DNA from: Stephanodiscus triporus
Taxonomy: Eukaryota; Bacillariophyta; Thalassiosirophyceae; Thalassiosirales; Thalassiosiraceae
DNA: 10,950 nucleotides
Reading direction: 5' to 3'
Assembly: GCA_036939755.1 (NCBI GenBank)
Contig: JALLAZ010000976.1
Coordinates: forward strand, 1-10,950
Positions 8,701 through 10,950 of the stretch are shown here, piece by piece. A program made the position numbers and the translations under genes. The first letter of the stretch is position 1. Each line of letters begins with the position of its first letter. Below the pieces are notes generated by a model. That model was given only the letters and a program-made list of their open reading frames with translations. It ran no database searches and was not told where the DNA came from.

Positions 8701-10022
8701 CCCGCCGATCGGCAAGCGATCCCAACGCGACCGATAGCACGTCCAACGCTTCGTCCGGCAAGGGCGGCACGTGCAGCGCAGCGACGTGTCCCGACGGCGA
8801 CTTCGATATCGCGTCGCGTATGTCGTCCATCTTCCTCGACCCGACGAAGTTTTCGAGCACGCCCCCGCGCGACGTCGCGGCGAGGAGGGCGCGTCCCTCG
8901 GCCTCGGCCTTGCTCCGTCCGACGAATGCCATCCCATCGACCGACGACGACGAAGACGACGACGACGAGAGCGAGGGTGTTACGACGATGGGCACCCCCG
9001 ACAGTAGAAACGCGCAGTCGACGCGTATCCGTGCTGCTGCCCGTGCGGCGCGGCGGCCGCCGCCGCCGCCGGACGCGTGTCGAAGGTCGGACGGGAGACG
9101 TCGAGGGCCTCGAGGATCATCCTCGCCCGACGAACGTCGGAGTCGAACCTCTCCCCCGTCACGGCCCTCCTCCGTGCCGCGAGGTCGGGAGGATCGTTCA
9201 CCAAATCGATGCCTATGTCGGCGAGTTCGATTATCAGGTCGACGGCCGCGTACGTCTCCACCTCCCTCTTCTTCTGGGCGGCGCCTACGTTCACGAACTC
9301 GACGACGACGGCGCGGCGGTAGATCGAATTCGTCGTCGTCGCGTCCTCGTTGTCGTTCCCGTCGGCGTCGGCGTCGTCGTTGTCCCCGTCGTCGTTGCCG
9401 CAATCGACGCGACTGAGGCACGCCACGTCGATCGTCCTCCTGATCGTGGCGATGAAGAGGGCGTCGTGCGGCGTTCCACCCCCCCCCCCCTCGACGACGA
9501 CGACAACGCGTACGCGGAGGACGTGGCGCGATGATGCTCGTATTTCTGCCGGAAGAGCATCTTGGCCTGCGCGACGTGCACGGCCCGCCTGGCGATGTCG
9601 CGCACGTCTCCCCCGACGACGATGCCGACCTTGCCGTGATGCGGCGTCCGTTCGCCGGGGAGCCTCTCCCTCGTCATGATCGGCCTCCTCCCACCTTCGA
9701 TGATCGTCGCGTCGACGACGGATCCCGGGGGGGGAGGAGGTCCACCGTCGCGAGGGGGGGGTCGCAGAGGATGCCGTCGTCGACTCGGCCGTCCCCCCCC
9801 CCCCTTCGTCTTCGTCGTCGTCGTCATCGTCGTCGTCTTCTCCTCCCCCTTTCCCCCTCCCCCTCCCCCCACCACCACTCCTCCGGCCGTCGACGGCCGC
9901 GTCGCCTCCGACGTCCCCCCCCCGACCGCCGCCGAAGGAGGCGACGCGACCGTCGACGACCGTCGTGCGACGCCGCGGACCCCCCTCGTCGCGACGACTA
10001 CGGCAAGTCGGCGAAGCGTCAT
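5748..10022 (-). CDS. DExH-box ATP-dependent RNA helicase (DHX29/DHX36/DHX57-like), two exons, N-terminus in broken frames
   Basis: Exon 1 runs from 10022 down to 7165 and exon 2 from 7069 to 5748, about 1,390 residues once two frame breaks are allowed for. This is close to DHX29/DHX57 length. Core motifs: I GGTGSGKSTQ (8360-8389), Ia TQPRRIAA, Ib TTGILLRRL, II DEVHER (8066-8083), III SATLD (about 7980), IV CFLPGLDE (about 7370), V ATNLAESSVTIDD (about 7190) and VI QRLGRAGR (6948-6971). A winged-helix/HA2 region (LTPLGRCLSQLPLDP) and an OB-fold region ending in PWFSYREMV, VFLRG and LLFGG follow. An acidic Ser/Asp/Glu insert of about 50 residues (about 7590-7775) lies between the RecA domains. 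The family unwinds RNA and RNA-protein complexes using ATP. The start at 10022 is the first ATG after a stop at 10071-10073 and gives a basic, acid-free N-terminus like a mitochondrial presequence. Frame breaks lie at the C12 run 9479-9490 and in the GCC-rich stretch near 9045-9071. The exact orthologue is undecided. Confidence 0.88.
7070..7164 (-). other. Spliceosomal intron, 95 nt, in the helicase gene
   Basis: On the minus strand the donor is GTATTAG|GTGAGTG and the acceptor TTTTTTAAAG|CCCTTG, 95 bases in phase 1. Joining G to CC restores motif V and the following strand as TIDDVLALVDSGLVREN, the expected DExH order (TIDDV, then V/I-D-x-G). Without splicing, exon 1 runs to a stop inside the intron. 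Confidence 0.9.
9041..9071 (-). repeat. GCC/GGC-rich triplet tract at a second apparent frame break
   Basis: The coding strand reads an Ala/Gly run here. Before it the protein-like frame carries MILEALDVSRPTFDTRP. After it that frame soon stops (about 8980), while another frame carries RIRVDCAFLLSGVPIVV and continues into the helicase core. No convincing GT...AG pair of the length seen elsewhere bridges the two, so an indel within the repetitive tract is the simplest reading. Confidence 0.5.
9479..9490 (-). repeat. C12 homopolymer at an apparent frame break in the helicase gene
   Basis: Twelve C on the + strand read as G12 on the coding strand. Upstream (higher coordinates) the protein-like frame is the one starting at 10022, with HHGKVGIVVGGDVRDIARRA and AQAKMLFRQKYEHHR. 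Downstream the protein-like frame is shifted: TPHDALFIATIRRTIDVACL. An indel in the homopolymer would join them. Confidence 0.65.
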
Positions 10023-10218
10023 TATTATTATTATTTTTCGAAGAAATATTTGAGGTGAGAAGGCCAGACTCTATAAAAAATATAAGAAGATGATACGAAC
10101 CAACAAACACACACACAACAACCGACACGACCCCGGGAGCCCATCCCATCCCAAGCTTCATCCGATCCCCGCCATCATCGCCCATCACTCACTCACTCAC
10201 TCACTCGCTCGCTCGTAA
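10023..10218. promoter_or_regulatory. Compact divergent promoter/leader region between helicase and CCDC12 genes
   Basis: These 196 bases lie between the two divergent start codons. They hold an (ATT/AAT)n run next to the helicase start, a TATA-like AT tract TATAAAAAATATAAG at 10072-10086, a short CA run at 10107-10117, and a CACT/CGCT repeat directly before the CCDC12 start. The local AT-rich patch stands out against very GC-rich coding sequence on both sides. The TATA-like tract could serve either direction. It lies about 50 bases from the helicase start and about 130 from the CCDC12 start. Its promoter role is inferred from position. Confidence 0.5.
10186..10213 (+). repeat. CACT(x5)-CGCT(x2) tetranucleotide repeat in the CCDC12 leader
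   Basis: Five CACT units (10186-10205) are followed by two CGCT units (10206-10213), ending five bases before ATG 10219. The repeat is pyrimidine-rich and sits where the 5' UTR or transcription initiator would be. Confidence 0.85.
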
Positions 10219-10950
10219 ATGACGGATCGCGATCGGAGCGCCCGCCTGGCCTCGCTCGCCTCGAAGGCGGGGCGCTCCCCCTCCCGGGAGGGGTCCGCCG
10301 CTCCTTCCTCCTCCGCCCCCCCCCCTCCTCCCCCGCCGCAGCCGTCGTCGTCGAGCGGGGGCAGGGGAGGCGGGAGTAGGCCCGCCCTATCGTTCAGGAA
10401 TTACGTGCCCAAGGACCCCTCGCTCGTTTCTTCGGCGCCGCCCGTCGTCGACGACGACGACGGCCGCGGAGGCGGGGGAGGATCGGGCGGATTCGGCGGC
10501 GGGGTCGTCGTCGACGCGGGGGATGGGGGGGGATCGTCGTCGTCGTCGTCGACGACGTCGAAGATGACGATGAAGGGAAAGAGGAAGAGGACGACGACGG
10601 GCGGCGAATCCGAGAAGAGGGGGGATGACAATAACAACAACAATAGGTCCGTCCTGGAATTGGCGCTGGCGAGGGCCGGACGCGAGTCGCGCATCGCGGC
10701 CGGGCAGGACGTCATGGCCGGGGGGGGATGGGGGGGAGGAGGACCCGTCGGGACGTCGAGCGCCGCCGCGGCGAACGCGGCGACGAGGAAGGTGAATTGG
10801 GACCTGAAACGCGACATACGGCGCAGGATGGACAAGCTGGAGAGGAGGACTCAGAGGGCGATCGTGGAGTTGTTGAGGGAGAGGCTCGAGCGGGAGGCCG
10901 GGGGGGTGGGCGGGGGGGACGACGACGACGACGACGAAAACGACGACGAT
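10219..10950 (+). CDS. CCDC12: CCDC12/Cwf18 spliceosome component, 3' end outside window
   Basis: An open frame of 244 codons runs to the window end. An in-frame TAA lies directly before ATG 10219, which fixes the start. Two family signatures match CCDC12/Cwf18: LSFRNYVPKDPSL (residues 57-69; human has LRLRNYVPEDEDL) and VNWDLKRDIRRRMDKLERR (192-210), which continues TQRAIVELLRERLE (211-224; human DWDLKRDV and TQRAIAELIRERLK). The protein is a small nuclear coiled-coil subunit of the activated spliceosome (Cwf18 in fission yeast), acting in pre-mRNA splicing. Between the two signatures lie about 120 residues of Gly/Ser/Asp/Asn low complexity with a basic nuclear-signal-like KGKRKR (119-124), so this protein is already longer than the roughly 166-residue human form. 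The visible end is an Asp-rich tail. The divergent neighbour is the helicase. The other signature-bearing regions show no intron. Confidence 0.9.
   Translation, partial: MTDRDRSARLASLASKAGRSPSREGSAAPSSSAPPPPPPPQPSSSSGGRGGGSRPALSFRNYVPKDPSLVSSAPPVVDDDDGRGGGGGSGGFGGGVVVDAGDGGGSSSSSSTTSKMTMKGKRKRTTTGGESEKRGDDNNNNNRSVLELALARAGRESRIAAGQDVMAGGGWGGGGPVGTSSAAAANAATRKVNWDLKRDIRRRMDKLERRTQRAIVELLRERLEREAGGVGGGDDDDDDENDDD

Noticed and set aside
9801..9840. Direct triplet repeats (GTC/GAC) resembling a repeat array
   Set aside because: They are simple microsatellites in coding sequence with no spaced unique segments, so neither CRISPR nor a mobile element.
9291..10058. Plus-strand open frames opposite the helicase N-terminus, Arg/Pro/Ser-rich
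   Set aside because: They are antisense shadows of GC-rich triplet repeats without domain signals.
10023..10188. A longer helicase start at 10188 with a hydrophobic segment
   Set aside because: This frame is not the one carrying protein-like sequence down to the C12 run, and it would take up the promoter and leader of the divergent CCDC12 gene. The ATG at 10022 follows an in-frame stop and gives a sensible N-terminus.

Overview
The window comes from a nuclear genome of a unicellular eukaryote. There are no bacterial ribosome binding sites or operons. Two genes carry short spliceosomal introns of about 95 bases with the donor G|GTGAGTG, and the protein families (spliceosomal CCDC12/Cwf18, a DExH RNA helicase, an ankyrin/UBA protein) are eukaryotic. 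Compact gene spacing, very GC-rich 5' gene halves and abundant simple-triplet low-complexity coding sequence suggest a microalga, perhaps a diatom or other stramenopile. That placement is an inference and is not proven here.

Layout. (1) Bases 3-187, + strand: a protein-like fragment open to the window edge, with a possible H-x4-H zinc-finger half. It runs into a G12 homopolymer and probably belongs to the next gene in a shifted frame. (2) Bases 230-5512, + strand, one 96-base intron: a large, mostly disordered protein of about 1,728 residues with helical segments, a polyQ tract, ankyrin repeats, a UBA domain, a coiled coil, a PPGF motif, a PAM2-like motif and tryptophans in a Gly/Ser/Asn tail. 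(3) Bases 5513-5747: a short convergent intergenic stretch that also holds a minus-strand open frame with coding character. (4) Bases 10022 down to 5748, - strand, one 95-base intron: a DExH RNA helicase of the DHX29/DHX36/DHX57 type with a basic, presequence-like N-terminus and dsRBM-like segments. Its N-terminal third reads through three different frames. (5) Bases 10023-10218: a compact divergent promoter/leader region. (6) Base 10219 to the window end, + strand: a 3'-truncated CCDC12/Cwf18 spliceosome component.

All three genes have probable or certain links to RNA: splicing, RNA unwinding, and a candidate poly(A)-binding-protein adaptor. The arrangement is a convergent pair (2 and 4) and a divergent pair (4 and 6). 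Base composition is strikingly uneven. The 5' halves of the two long genes are extremely GC-rich and low-complexity, while their convergent 3' halves (about 2.3-8.0 kb) have balanced composition and ordinary codon use.

The most notable observation is that gene 2 combines UBA, PPGF, PAM2-like and Trp-in-Gly/Ser elements in the manner of animal GW182/TNRC6 proteins, but on an ankyrin-repeat backbone.
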